From: DATAGF01 sp963819845
GTDB taxonomy: Bacteria; Actinomycetota; Thermoleophilia; Miltoncostaeales; Miltoncostaeaceae
Assembly: GCA_963819845.1 (NCBI GenBank)
Contig: CAWFXQ010000007.1
Location: forward strand, 124,001 to 188,000
Reading direction: 5' to 3'
Length of the DNA stretch: 64,000 nucleotides
Shown: piece by piece, positions 1-9,633 of the stretch
Layout: each line of letters opens with the position of its first letter
How positions within the stretch are numbered: position 1 is the first letter of the stretch
Position numbers and translations under genes: made by a program
Notes under the pieces: model-generated
Database searches by the model: none
What the model saw: the letters and a program-made list of their open reading frames with translations, nothing else
What the model was told of the DNA's origin: nothing

Positions 1-27
1 TGTGGCGATACCGAAGGACCGGACCAG

Positions 28-3000
28 GTGGATCAGCGCGGGGTGGGCGCGAGCACGATCCTGACCGGCGGCGCAGGGACGCGCCCCGCCGACGCCGGAC
101 ACGTCCTCGAGCCGGGCACGACCGTCGCCGGCTACGTCGTCGAGGAGCTGGCGGGCGCCGGCGGCATGGGCGTCGTCTACCGGGCGACCGACCCGGAGCT
201 GGGCCGCCAGGTGGCCCTGAAGCTGATCGCCCCTGCGCGGGCGCAGGACGCGCGCTTCCGCGAGCTGTTCGTGCGGGAGTCGCTCGTGGCCGCGGGGCTC
301 GAGCACCCGAACGTCATCCCCATCTACCGGGCGGGCGAGGACGAGGGCCGGCTCTACATCGCGATGCGCTTCGTCGACGGCGCCAGCCTGCAGGACCTGA
401 TCGGCGAGCGCGGCAGGGTGCCCCCGGGGCGCGCCGCCCGCGTCGTCGCCCGCGTGGCGGGGGCCCTCGACGCGGCCCACGCGCGCGGGCTCGGTGCACC
501 GCGACGTCAAGCCGGCCAACGTCCTGATCGCCGACCCCGACGGCGAGGAGCACGTCTACCTCACCGACTTCGGGCTCAGCGCGGGCATGTCGGCCGCGCG
601 GCGACGGCCCGCAGGGCGGCTGGGCGGGGACGCTCGCCTACCTGGCGCCCGAGCAGATCCGCGGCGGGGCGATCGACGCCCGCACCGACGTCTACGCCCT
701 GGGCTGCGTGCTCTTCCACGCCCTCGCCGGGCGGCCCCCGTTCGCCACCGGCGACGAGCCGACCGCGCTCGAGGCCCACCTCACCCAGGCGCCGCCGCGC
801 CTGGCCGACGTCGTCCCCGGGCTGCCGCCCGCGCTCGACGAGGTGGTGCGCCGGGCCATGGCCAAGCGTCCCGAGGACCGGTTCCAGAGCGCGGGCGAGC
901 TGGGCCGGGCGGCGCTGGCGGCCCGCTACGACGTGGCCATCCTGCGGGCCGGGGTCGACGCGCCGGCCGCCGCCGAGGTCGCCGCGCGCCTCTCCGAGGC
1001 CGGCCTGCAGCCGTTCGTCAGCGAGGGCGGCGACCCGCGGGCCGCCGCCGAGGGCGTGGGCGCCTCCAGCGCCTGCGTCGTGCTGGTGGGACGCGAGGGG
1101 CTGGGCGACTGGGCGCGCGAGGGCCTGGCCGCCGCGAAGGAGATCAGCGGCCGCGACCGGGCCTTCCGCACCGTGCTGGTGCTCCTGCCGGGGGGCCCCG
1201 AGCCGGTCAACCCGCGTCTGGCCTTCCTCGCCACCGACCCGTGGATCGACCTGCGCGCCGGGCTCGCGGACCCCGACGGCATCGCCGACCTGGTGCGGGT
1301 GCTCCGCGGGGCCGAGGTGGGGCCGGGCCTGGTGGCGGCCGCGGCCGAGGCGTGCCCGTACCGGGGCCTGGAGGCCTTCCGCGAGGAGGACGCCGACCTC
1401 TTCTTCGGGCGCGAGGAGGACGTCGCGCGGGTGGTCGAGCGGCTGCGGGTGACCCGCTTCCTGGCGGTGCTCGGCCCGTCGGGCAGCGGCAAGAGCTCGC
1501 TGGTGTCGGCCGGCCTGGTCCCTGCCCTGCGGGCCGGGGCGCTCCCGGGCGGCGAGTCGTGGCGGGTCGTTCAGATGACCCCCGGCGCCCGCCCGCTCGC
1601 GTCGCTGGCCGCCCAGCTCGGCCACCTGCCCGGCTCCGGCTCGCCGAGCGCGGCCGACCTGGCCGGGGACGAGCGGGTCCTCGACCTGGCCGTCGCCCGG
1701 GCGCTCGACGGCCGCCCCGACGACGCCCGCGTGCTGCTGGTCGTCGACCAGCTCGAGGAGGCCTTCACCCTGTGTGCCGACGAGGGCGAGCGGGCCGCGT
1801 TCCTTGGCAACCTGATGTACGCGGCCACCATCCCCGGCGGCCGCACGGTCGTCGTGGCCGCCATGCGGGCCGACTTCTACGGCCGCCTGGCCGAGCACCC
1901 CGAGCTGCGATCGCTGGTCGCCGCCCAGCAGGTGCTGCTGGGACCGATGGACGCCCGCGGCCTGCGCCGGGCCATCGAACGGCCGGCCGCCCGCGCCGGC
2001 CTGGAGCTCGAGCCCGGCCTCACCCGGCGCATCCTGACCGACGTCGCCGACCGGCCGGGCACCCTGCCGCTGATGGAGCACCTGCTGGTGGAGGTGTGGC
2101 AGCGCCGCCGCGGGCGCACCCTCACCCTCGAGGCCTACGCCGCCTCGGGCGGTGTGGAGGGGGCGCTGGCGCGGCGGGCCAACACGATCTACGGGGCCAT
2201 GAGCCCCGAGCGCCAAGCCGTCGCGAGGCGCGTGCTGCTGCGCCTCACCCAGCCCGGCGAGGGCACCGAGGACACGCGCCGCCGCGCGACCCGGGCGGAG
2301 CTGGTCACCCGCCCGGGCGAGGAGGCCGAGGTCAACGCCGTCGTCGCATCGCTGGCCGAGGCCCGCCTGCTGACCACCGGAAAGGACGAGGCCACCGGCG
2401 GGCCGGTGGTCAACGTCACCCACGAGGCCCTCATCCGCGGCTGGCCCGAGCTGCGCGGCTGGATCAACGACGACCGCGAGCAGCTGCGCATGCACCGGCG
2501 CCTCTCCGACGCCGCCGCCGACTGGGACGCCGGCGGCCGCGACGAGGGCCAGCTCTACCGCGGCGCCCCTCTGGCCGTGTGGGAGGGCCGCGACGAGACC
2601 GACCTCAACGAGCTGGAGCGGGGGTTCCTCGCCGCCAGCCGCGAGCGGGTCGAGCGGGAGCGGGCGAGCCGCCGCAAGCGCACCAGGGTCCTGATCGGCT
2701 CCCTGGCGGGCGTGGCGGCGATCATCGCCGCGATCGCCGTCTTCGCCTTCGTCCAGCGCAACGACGCGGCCGACCAGCGCGACCTCGCCAACTCACGCCA
2801 GCTCGCGGGCAGCTCGGTCCTGGCCCGCGAGCGCGACCCGGAGCTCGCGACGCTGCTGGGCGAGAACGCCTACGCCACCGCTCCGACGGTGGAGGCCGAG
2901 GAGAGCCTCCGGCAGGGCGTGCACGACTCGAGGGTCCGCGCCGCCCTCAGGATCACCGACGATGTGCCGACCTCCGCGGTCCTCGCCGCGCCGGGGCGAA

Positions 3001-4721
3001 TCGCGATCATGGGCCAGTCGGGCGCCCTCCGGCTCTGGAACTCCGAGAACGACCCGCGCGGGGCCTCGCCGGAGCTGGTCGGCGAGACGCAGGAGGGGTT
3101 CAACGTGATCACCGAGATCCCCGCGGGCTACGTCACCGGCGGCGAGGACGGCGTGCTGATGCTCTGGCCCGGGCGGGATGCCCCCGGCGACCCCCGGCGC
3201 GTTGCCCGGGTTCCCGGCGCGGTCATCGACATGCACGCCATGCCCGGCGGCGACCGGGTGATCGTCGCCACCACCGAAGGCGGCTGGCTGGCCGGCGTCA
3301 CGGACGGCCGGGTCCAGCGAATCGCGGTCGGCAGCCTGCTCGACGCGGTGGCCGAGCCCACGCCGGGCCGTTACATCACGGCAGGGGTGGATGGGAGCCT
3401 CCAGCGCTGGAGCGCCGGCTCGCCCTTGCCGACGCCGATCGAGGTCGACGGCTCGCCGTGGGCCCTCGCGGTGAGCCCCGACGGGTCCCTGGCCGTGGCC
3501 GGGAACGACGGCCTCCACGTCCTCCGCCTCGGCGAGGGGGACGCCGTCGCCTTCTCGGCGCCCATGCCCGGCGCCGCCGACGTCGCGTGGTCGGCCGACG
3601 GGGAGCGCCTCGTCGTGGGCGGCGGCGACAACTCCGTGAGGATCTACACCAGGAGCGGGCGGCTGCTCTCCCGCATGGAGGGGCACGAGAGCTCGGTCGC
3701 GCCGGTCGGGTTCGTCGGACCCGGCGCCGTCGCGAGCGTGGGGGGCGACGGCACGGTGCGCCGCTGGGACGCGTCGGCGGGGATGGAGCAACAGCTGCGC
3801 GGCCGCGTGCCCGCCCCGACCGGCGCCATCGCGTTCGACGGTGACTCGCGGATCACGATCGTCGGCGCCGACGGCTCGGCCGAGAGCTGGCGACCGGGCA
3901 GTCCGGGCACCCGCCCGCTGCTGCCCGCCGTGCCGGGCGGCGTGTACTCGGCCGACGCGCAGGGCGACCTGGTGGCTATCGGCCTCTTCGACGAGCGGGT
4001 CATCGTGCGCGACCGTACGGGTGAGCGCGTGAGCGCGACCTACCCCAGCGAGCTGGCGAACGGCGTGGCGCTCGATCCCCGCGGACCTCGGGTCGGCGTC
4101 GCGCTCTCCGGCGGGCGCGTCAACGTGATCGACCTGACGCCCGGCGCGACGCCGCGGACCGTCGGGCGTCACGAGGGCCAGGCGTTCGACGTCGCCTTCA
4201 GCCCGGTCAACGAGACGATCGCCAGCGGAGGCACCGACCAGACGGTGAAGGTCTGGGGCGGGCCCGGCGGCTCGCGGACGCTCGGCGCCCACGACGGGCC
4301 GGTGATCAGCCTCGCGTTCAGCCCCGACGGCCGCTGGCTCGCGAGCGGGGGCGGCGACAAGACGGTGCGGATCTGGGACCTCTCGGGCGAGGAGCAGCCG
4401 CGCATCATCCGCAGCCATCAGGGCTCCGTCCTCTCGGTGGCGTTCGCCGACGACGACCGGCTCGTCTCCGGGGGGGACGACGGTGTGCGGGTGACGGACT
4501 GGCGCCGGGGGGTGACCCTGCTGAGCATCCCCCGCCGCGCGGCCACGGTGACGACGTCCGGCGAGGCGCCGGCCATCGCCTACTACGGGCAGGACAACGT
4601 CGTGCGGGAGATCGAGTGCGACGTCTGCGGGCCGATCGACGACGTCGAGGCGGCGGCGGAGGAGCGCACGACACGCGAACTGACCGAGGCCGAGCAGGCC
4701 GACTTCCACGTCCAGGACTGA
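28..4721 (+). CDS. Ser/Thr kinase-TIR-STAND NTPase-WD40 sensor protein, frameshifted in the kinase domain
   Basis: The N-terminal kinase domain (about nt 118-860) has the glycine loop GAGGMG, the VALK lysine, HRDVKPAN, DFG and APEQ. They lie in three frames, so one extra base is inferred at 493/494 and another near 594-600. A flavodoxin-like segment at about nt 925-1330 resembles a TIR_2 domain. A STAND-type NTPase follows (about nt 1350-2680) with Walker A GPSGSGKSS and Walker B LLVVDQLEEA. One membrane segment sits near nt 2690-2755, then a WD40 propeller to the end with repeats such as SPDGRWLASGGGDKTVRIWD. The family role is signal-dependent assembly and response; the target is unknown. 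The frame is open to the left edge, so GTG 28 (AAGGA upstream) is only the best visible start. The next gene follows after 13 nt. Confidence 0.8.
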
Positions 4722-4734
4722 ACAGGAGGAGCGG

Positions 4735-5595
4735 ATGGCTGAAGACCGTAAGAAGACGCCGCGAAAGGCGCGTCCCTCACCGAGGGGTGATCGGGCGAAG
4801 CCCTTGGCCGACCGGAGCGACGAGCCCTGGACGGTGCGAATCCTCGGCGAGGATGACCAGCCACTCGGCCCGTTGCTCGTCGACGCTCTCAAGGCTGCGG
4901 ACGAGGCGAAGGAGGAGCCCGGGACGGTTTGGACCCTCGAGAACAACGAGCCAGCACCACGCTCCTCGCTCGTCCGGGCGTTCGAGGATGCGGACGAGCG
5001 TCCGGCCGACGCGATCGTCCTGAGGGGGTACCTGGGGCGATCGGACTTCTTCAAGCGGACGCGCGACTACCTCGAGCGTGCGAAGAACATCGAGATCGCG
5101 AAGGCCAGGGACACGCAGGCCGACAGGAATCTGGAAATCTGCGACGACGAGCCGCAGACAGCGCGGATCGGGGATGTCCAGAGCCTCATCGACCACCTCG
5201 ACGAGGTGAGAGGGCTCGCAGACCCGCATGTTCCCCTGCGCCTCTATCTGACGCCGAGCCTCGATAGCTACGTCGACTTCCATCGGAGCTGCGTCCTCGC
5301 CCTACGCCGGGAGCCCCGGCCGGAGCGCCGCGACACCTTCACCGTCTGGTTGCGGGTCTTCGACCTGGGAAGCCAGATGCCGGTCCCCTACCGCGTGGTC
5401 CAAGAGACCAACATCGGTCCATCGTTCGCCGCGTACCTCGGCGGCGATCTCATCGACGATTACCTCGGCGCATCCGGCTCGTCGAGCTCGGCATGGGGTG
5501 ACCAGTCGACCGTGTTCGGACGCAAGCCGGGGACGGGCGTGCAATGCGCGGTGTTCGGACGCAAGCCGGGGACCGGCGTGCGATGCGGAGAGTGA
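4735..5595 (+). CDS. unknown 286-aa protein with duplicated 13-aa Thr/Cys C-terminus; candidate RiPP precursor
   Basis: I do not recognise the family. An AGGAGG Shine-Dalgarno precedes ATG 4735. Residues 30-60 and 61-91 are diverged repeats beginning EPWTV and EPGTV. A basic, charged N-terminus and an alpha/beta-looking middle (about 100-245) lead to a GSSSSAW linker. The last 27 residues contain VFGRKPGTGVQCA followed directly by VFGRKPGTGVRCG. Each copy holds Thr-x3-Cys (T267/C271, T280/C284), the spacing of a lanthionine ring. Downstream neighbours are an APH-like kinase and a HopA1-like protein, the pair that dehydrates and cyclises class V lanthipeptides and thioamitides, so the tail may be a core peptide on a very long leader. 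It could instead be a scaffold or sensor partner. Codon use looks less GC-biased than in surrounding genes, hinting at transfer. Confidence 0.7.
   Translation: MAEDRKKTPRKARPSPRGDRAKPLADRSDEPWTVRILGEDDQPLGPLLVDALKAADEAKEEPGTVWTLENNEPAPRSSLVRAFEDADERPADAIVLRGYLGRSDFFKRTRDYLERAKNIEIAKARDTQADRNLEICDDEPQTARIGDVQSLIDHLDEVRGLADPHVPLRLYLTPSLDSYVDFHRSCVLALRREPRPERRDTFTVWLRVFDLGSQMPVPYRVVQETNIGPSFAAYLGGDLIDDYLGASGSSSSAWGDQSTVFGRKPGTGVQCAVFGRKPGTGVRCGE
5512..5589 (+). repeat. two tandem 39-bp repeats encoding a 13-aa unit
   Basis: Copy one is 5512-5550 and copy two is 5551-5589. They differ at a handful of positions and stay in frame, encoding VFGRKPGTGVQCA and VFGRKPGTGVRCG. The Gln/Arg change is one of the few coding differences. 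The repeat lies at the 3' end of the 286-residue protein gene. Confidence 0.95.
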
Positions 5596-5605
5596 CGGAG
5601 GGGCC

Positions 5606-6595
5606 GTGATCGTCGCCGTGGCGCCGCACGGCCGGCACCTCACGGGCCATCGGGCCGCCGCCGGCCGGCGATCGTTCGCGAAGGCGTCCCGCGGTGCGGA
5701 CGAGCGCCGCGAGCTCGCCCGCGAGGCGGCCGTCTACGAGATGGTGCGCGACCGGTGCCTGGCCACCGCGGCCCACCTGCCGCGCGACGTCCGCTGGGAC
5801 GCCGACGCCGGCACGCTCGAGATGGAGGCGGTCCCGGCCGGCGATCTCGGGGACGTCGTGGCGGGCGACGGGACGCTCGAGCCGGCCGTGGCCGCCGAGG
5901 TCGGGCGGGTCGTCGGAGAGTTCCACGCCGAGGCCGGCCACGTCGGGGACGACGACGCCCCTGCCTCGGTCTGGTCGCTGGGCGGCATCGCCGTGGACCG
6001 GCCGACGCCGGCCTCTCTCCGCCTGATGAGCGGCGGTGAGGTCGCGCTCCTGAAGGCGCTCCAGCGGTCCCGGGAGCTGGGGGCCCGCCTCGCCGCCCTC
6101 GCGCCGCCCGGCGCCGGCGACCTCGTGCACGGGGACCTGCGATGGGAGAACGTGCTGGTCGCGCCCGCCGCCGCGCCGCCTGGCGTGTGGCTCGTCAACT
6201 GGGAGATGGGCGGCTCAGGGGAGCGGGCGTGGGACGTCGGTTGCTTCGCGGCGTCGGGCGTCAGCGCGTGGCTGGCCTCGATCCCCGCCGTCCCGGACGC
6301 CGCGCCGGACCGGCTCGGGGCCGAGGCGGGGCTGCCGATGGACGCGATCGCTCCCGGACTGGGCGCCTTCTGGGCCGCGTATCGGGCCGCCGGTCCTCCC
6401 GCGCCGACCCGCCCCTGGGCGATGCGGTGCGCGCAGCTCGCCGCCGTGCGCCTCGTGCACCTGGGCTTCGATCGCAGCGCTCACCTACCGGACCTCCACC
6501 CCTTGGCCGTGGCCCACCTGCAGGTCGCCACGCACATCCTGGCCGACCCGGAACGCGCCGGCCGCGAGCTCCTGGGGATCACATGGCCACGATGA
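5606..6595 (+). CDS. APH-fold kinase-like protein (LxmK/TvaC-type candidate)
   Basis: 329 residues starting at GTG 5606 behind GGAGGGG. The phosphotransferase (APH/choline kinase fold) loop is LVHGDLRWENVLV, with H175, D177 and N182 in place. The following motif, usually DWE or DFE with a metal-binding Asp, reads VNWEM here, so Asp is replaced by Asn198. In class V lanthipeptide and thioamitide clusters APH-like kinases phosphorylate Ser/Thr of a precursor before elimination. The adjacent HopA1-like gene supports that reading, but small-molecule kinase activity cannot be excluded. The D-to-N change may impair catalysis. The stop overlaps the beginning of the next gene, so the two are probably translationally coupled. 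Confidence 0.7.
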   Translation: MIVAVAPHGRHLTGHRAAAGRRSFAKASRGADERRELAREAAVYEMVRDRCLATAAHLPRDVRWDADAGTLEMEAVPAGDLGDVVAGDGTLEPAVAAEVGRVVGEFHAEAGHVGDDDAPASVWSLGGIAVDRPTPASLRLMSGGEVALLKALQRSRELGARLAALAPPGAGDLVHGDLRWENVLVAPAAAPPGVWLVNWEMGGSGERAWDVGCFAASGVSAWLASIPAVPDAAPDRLGAEAGLPMDAIAPGLGAFWAAYRAAGPPAPTRPWAMRCAQLAAVRLVHLGFDRSAHLPDLHPLAVAHLQVATHILADPERAGRELLGITWPR

Positions 6596-7578
6596 CCCGG
6601 CCGCCGGCGGCGGCGTCCATCCTCCTCGCCCTCGAGGCCGTCGAGGTCCGCTCGCCCACCAGCTTCGCGTGGATGGGTGACGTCGCGGAGCTCCCCGAGC
6701 ACGTCGTGCGCCTCGCCGGCCGGCCGGGGATCCGCCGGGCGCTCGTCGGGGGCATCCGGGCGAGGCTGTACGACTCCTTCTACACGCAGGGCGTTCCCCG
6801 CCCGGCGACGGCCGCGGACGCCCCGCACCCGGGCGGCCTGCGGTCGATATCGCACGAGCTCGCCGCCGCCAACTCGGGCACCGGTTGCGTGGAGCCGGGG
6901 TGGCAGCTCGTCGAGGAAGGGGAGGGGCGCCGGGTCGTCCAGAAGGGCGGCCTGCGGCTCTGGGTGACCGACGAGGAGATCGAGGCCGCACGGAACGCTC
7001 CGCGCGTCGGCGACCTCGTCGCCGTCCGGCTGCCCGCGTGTCTTCCCGGGTTCTCGCCCGGGTTCTACACGGCACGCGGCGACCGCGGCTTCTCGGCGGA
7101 GGGCCCCCGGCTGCTCGATCGGGTGTACCTCGACCTCCGCCCGGAGGGCGCCGTGCCCTTCGTGCGCGAGGCCACACGGCGGCTGAACCGGGCAAGGCTC
7201 ACGTTCGTCGCCAAGGTGGTCGACGATCCGGGCGGCTTCGATCGCCGCGATTCGGCGGTGCTCGCCTTCGAGCGACGCGACCGGACGCGCGCGCTCGCCG
7301 TGGTCGAGGACCTGCGGGCGGCGCTCGCGACGCACCTCGATGAGGGCGCCCCCGCGATGACGCTCCCCCTCGGCCCGGGCGTCGCCTTCGCCGAGGCCGC
7401 CGGCGGAGGGGAGAGCTTCGGTGCCAACCGTTGTCGCCTCCTCGCCGAGGCCGTCGTGGCCGCCGCCGAGCGTGGTCTCCACACCACAGAGGAGCGGGTC
7501 GAGCTCGTCCGACAGCGGTTCTCCGAGGCGGGGACGACCCTCGACGCTCCGTATCTCGACGGGGAGGGCCGGGGATGA
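6583..7578 (+). CDS. HopA1 effector-family protein (LxmY/TvaD-type candidate lyase)
   Basis: 331 residues. The pattern resembles the HopA1 family: DSFYTQG near residue 64, GWQL..EGEGRRVVQKGG in the middle, LPACLPGFSPGFY, then VYLDLRPEGAVPFVR and a C-terminal PLGPGVAFAE..GGGESFGANRCRLLAEAV. HopA1 was first known as a type III effector of plant pathogens. Bacterial relatives sit in class V lanthipeptide and thioamitide clusters beside an APH-like kinase, where they are thought to act in phosphate elimination or cyclisation. That exact pairing is seen here. ATG 6583 (TGGGGA upstream) is preferred over ATG 6592. It overlaps the kinase gene by 13 nt and ends in an ATGA overlap with the next gene. 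Confidence 0.7.
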   Translation: MATMTRPPAAASILLALEAVEVRSPTSFAWMGDVAELPEHVVRLAGRPGIRRALVGGIRARLYDSFYTQGVPRPATAADAPHPGGLRSISHELAAANSGTGCVEPGWQLVEEGEGRRVVQKGGLRLWVTDEEIEAARNAPRVGDLVAVRLPACLPGFSPGFYTARGDRGFSAEGPRLLDRVYLDLRPEGAVPFVREATRRLNRARLTFVAKVVDDPGGFDRRDSAVLAFERRDRTRALAVVEDLRAALATHLDEGAPAMTLPLGPGVAFAEAAGGGESFGANRCRLLAEAVVAAAERGLHTTEERVELVRQRFSEAGTTLDAPYLDGEGRG

Positions 7579-8411
7579 CGCCCATCCACCTGGCGCTGGT
7601 GGTCGAGGCGCCGACCGTGTCCGCACGCGCGACCATGGAGATCGCGGCAGCGCTCCAGCGGCAGCTCACCCGCGACGTCGCCCCGATCTGGGATGTGTAC
7701 GCGACGATCGACCTCTTCGAGGTGCTCGAGCACGTGCCCCCGGGGTACTGGCCGATTCTCGTCAGCGACAACATCCCCGGCGTCGAGGACATCGGGATGC
7801 ACCTCGATCAGGACGGCCAGCCCTTCGCGCTCGTCGAGGTGAGCCCGAGCTGGTCGTTGACCGCGAGCCACGAGGTGATCGAGATGGTCACCGATCCCTG
7901 GGGCAACCGCGTGGTGCCGGGCGGCTCGCCGATGGAGGGTCAGGGCCTGGTCAACATCCTCGTCGAGATCTGTGATCCGGTCGGCGGCACCGGCTGCGCC
8001 TACACGGTCAACGGCTACCTGGTCTCGGACTTCGTCACGCCGAACTACTACGACCCGGTCGCCGCCACCGGCGTGCGGTACAGCTTCACCGGGGCGCTGG
8101 ACGGGCCGCGCCGGGTGCAGGAGGGCGGCTACCTGTCGTGGCGGGATCCGGTCACGGGCGAGTGGTGGCAGTGCGACAGGGTCGAGCGGAGCGAGCTCAC
8201 CTTCCGGCGCCTGGGCCTGCTCGACGAGGACGGCCGGCCGATTCGGGAGCGGGTTAACCAGCTGACTCCCATGGTCCAGCTCTACACCGGGACCTCACGG
8301 AGCGACCCCGCCCTCCGGGACGCCTACGAGCGCCGCGCCAGCACCCGGGCCGCGTCGCAGGCGCGGGCCGCGGCGATCCGCGCCAAGATGCGGGTCCTCG
8401 GCCTGGGCTGA
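7575..8411 (+). CDS. putative HExxE zinc metallopeptidase-like protein
   Basis: 278 residues, overlapping the HopA1-like gene by ATGA and preceded by GGGGAGGG. Residues 97-108 read TASHEVIEMVTDP. The HEVIE core (H99, E100, E103) resembles a gluzincin-type zinc site, and a further acidic motif, EICDP, about 34 residues on could supply a ligand. No signal peptide or membrane segment is visible. The C-terminal 50 residues are basic and helical. As the last gene of the operon it would be a natural candidate for removing the leader of a modified peptide, but that is inference. I cannot name the family. Confidence 0.6.
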   Translation: MTPIHLALVVEAPTVSARATMEIAAALQRQLTRDVAPIWDVYATIDLFEVLEHVPPGYWPILVSDNIPGVEDIGMHLDQDGQPFALVEVSPSWSLTASHEVIEMVTDPWGNRVVPGGSPMEGQGLVNILVEICDPVGGTGCAYTVNGYLVSDFVTPNYYDPVAATGVRYSFTGALDGPRRVQEGGYLSWRDPVTGEWWQCDRVERSELTFRRLGLLDEDGRPIRERVNQLTPMVQLYTGTSRSDPALRDAYERRASTRAASQARAAAIRAKMRVLGLG

Positions 8412-8418
8412 CGGGCGA

Positions 8419-9588
8419 TCAGGTCGGCGCGGCGGGGAACTCCTTAAGGGTCTGCCGCCGGTAGGCCCAGACGCCCAGGGCCACCAGGGCGGCGAGGACG
8501 AGGGTGCCCCAGATGCCGCGGTCGCTGTCGGTGGGGCTCCAGAGCAGGACCAGGAGGAAGATCAGGGCGACGGCGCCGTAGACGATCACCGGGCGCTCGC
8601 GCATGACCGGCGCGAGCTTGGCGCGGATCCACGTGGCCCACCGGGACGGGCCGGCCAGCAGCACGCCGAGCAGCAGGACGATCCCGTAGACGAGGATCGC
8701 GACGGCGATGTCGCGCAGCAGGCTCGTGCCGAGGATCCAGACCGTCCAGCCGGTGCTGCGGTTGATGTCGGTGGTGAGCTCCTCGACCAGCGCGGTGCCC
8801 GCGAGGCGGCGGACGACGAGCAGGACGAGCCCGATCACGATCAGGGAGAACGCGATCGCCCGCAGCGCCTCGCGGCGGAAGCCGGCGGCCAGGTAGACGG
8901 CCGCGGCCAGGAGGACGAGCACCGCGATGATGATGAGGATGGACAGCGGGTCGATGATGCCGACGGCCGTCTGGGCGGCGGCGAGCTGGTCGGACTCGGC
9001 GATGACGTAGGTGCCCGCGCCCTCGGGCAGCGAGACGTTCAGGCCGAGCTGCTCGTTGAGCTGCACGACGAGCGGGTTGAGGTCGAGCACCACCTGCCCC
9101 TGGGTCGACTGGATGAGCCGGTCGGAGTCCTCCCTCAGGATCGCGACGAGGCGCTCGTGGGCGGCCCGGTTGGCGTCGGCCCAGAGCTCCTGGACCCGGG
9201 GGCGCTGGAGGAGCGAGTCGGCGGCGTTGACCGCGGCCTCGCGCACGAGGCCCGCGGCCGGCGCGGCGAGCCGGTCGAGGGGCGGGGGCAGCCGCTCGGA
9301 GAGCTGCTGCTGCACGTCGGTCTGCTCGTAGAGGGCGTCGACGAGCCGCACCGAGATGGTCTCGCGCACGTCGTCGTTCGCGAGCAGCTCGGTGCTGAGG
9401 TTGACCCAGTTGTCGGTGTCGAGCGCCTGGCGCTGCACCCAGATCGTCAGCGAGCAGACGACGACCAGGATCATCGCCAGGGCGACGAGGCACCAGACCA
9501 GGATGCGCCGCCCGCGCGTGGGCGGCCCGTCGGTCAGCTGGTGGTGCCAGCGCGAAACCGTCCCGCCGAATCCCCCCGAGCCCTCCAC
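8419..9588 (-). CDS. multi-pass membrane protein of unknown function
   Basis: About 389 residues. A first membrane helix (LVWCLVALAMILVVVCSLTI) is followed by an extracytoplasmic region of roughly 170 residues carrying DTDNWVNLSTELLAND and paired Leu-rich helices. Four to five more membrane segments and a short basic tail complete it. The layout matches a widespread actinobacterial integral membrane family without an assigned role. GTG 9588 is preferred because GAGGAGG lies 5 nt upstream; GTG 9618 is an alternative. It converges on the HExxE gene with a 7-nt gap. Confidence 0.65.
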   Translation of the reverse strand: MEGSGGFGGTVSRWHHQLTDGPPTRGRRILVWCLVALAMILVVVCSLTIWVQRQALDTDNWVNLSTELLANDDVRETISVRLVDALYEQTDVQQQLSERLPPPLDRLAAPAAGLVREAAVNAADSLLQRPRVQELWADANRAAHERLVAILREDSDRLIQSTQGQVVLDLNPLVVQLNEQLGLNVSLPEGAGTYVIAESDQLAAAQTAVGIIDPLSILIIIAVLVLLAAAVYLAAGFRREALRAIAFSLIVIGLVLLVVRRLAGTALVEELTTDINRSTGWTVWILGTSLLRDIAVAILVYGIVLLLGVLLAGPSRWATWIRAKLAPVMRERPVIVYGAVALIFLLVLLWSPTDSDRGIWGTLVLAALVALGVWAYRRQTLKEFPAAPT

Positions 9589-9633
9589 CCCGACCTCCTC
9601 GTCGTTGACCGCGCCCACCCTATCCCGAGCGCC

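Noticed and set aside
2793..5054. Long minus-strand open frame across the WD40 region
   Set aside because: Arg/Ala/Asp-rich composition without motifs; the plus-strand WD40 repeats explain the sequence.
4735..5595. Ordinary linear repeat protein or phage tail fibre
   Set aside because: Only two repeats at each end and no phage genes nearby; the context favours the peptide-modification reading, which stays unproved.
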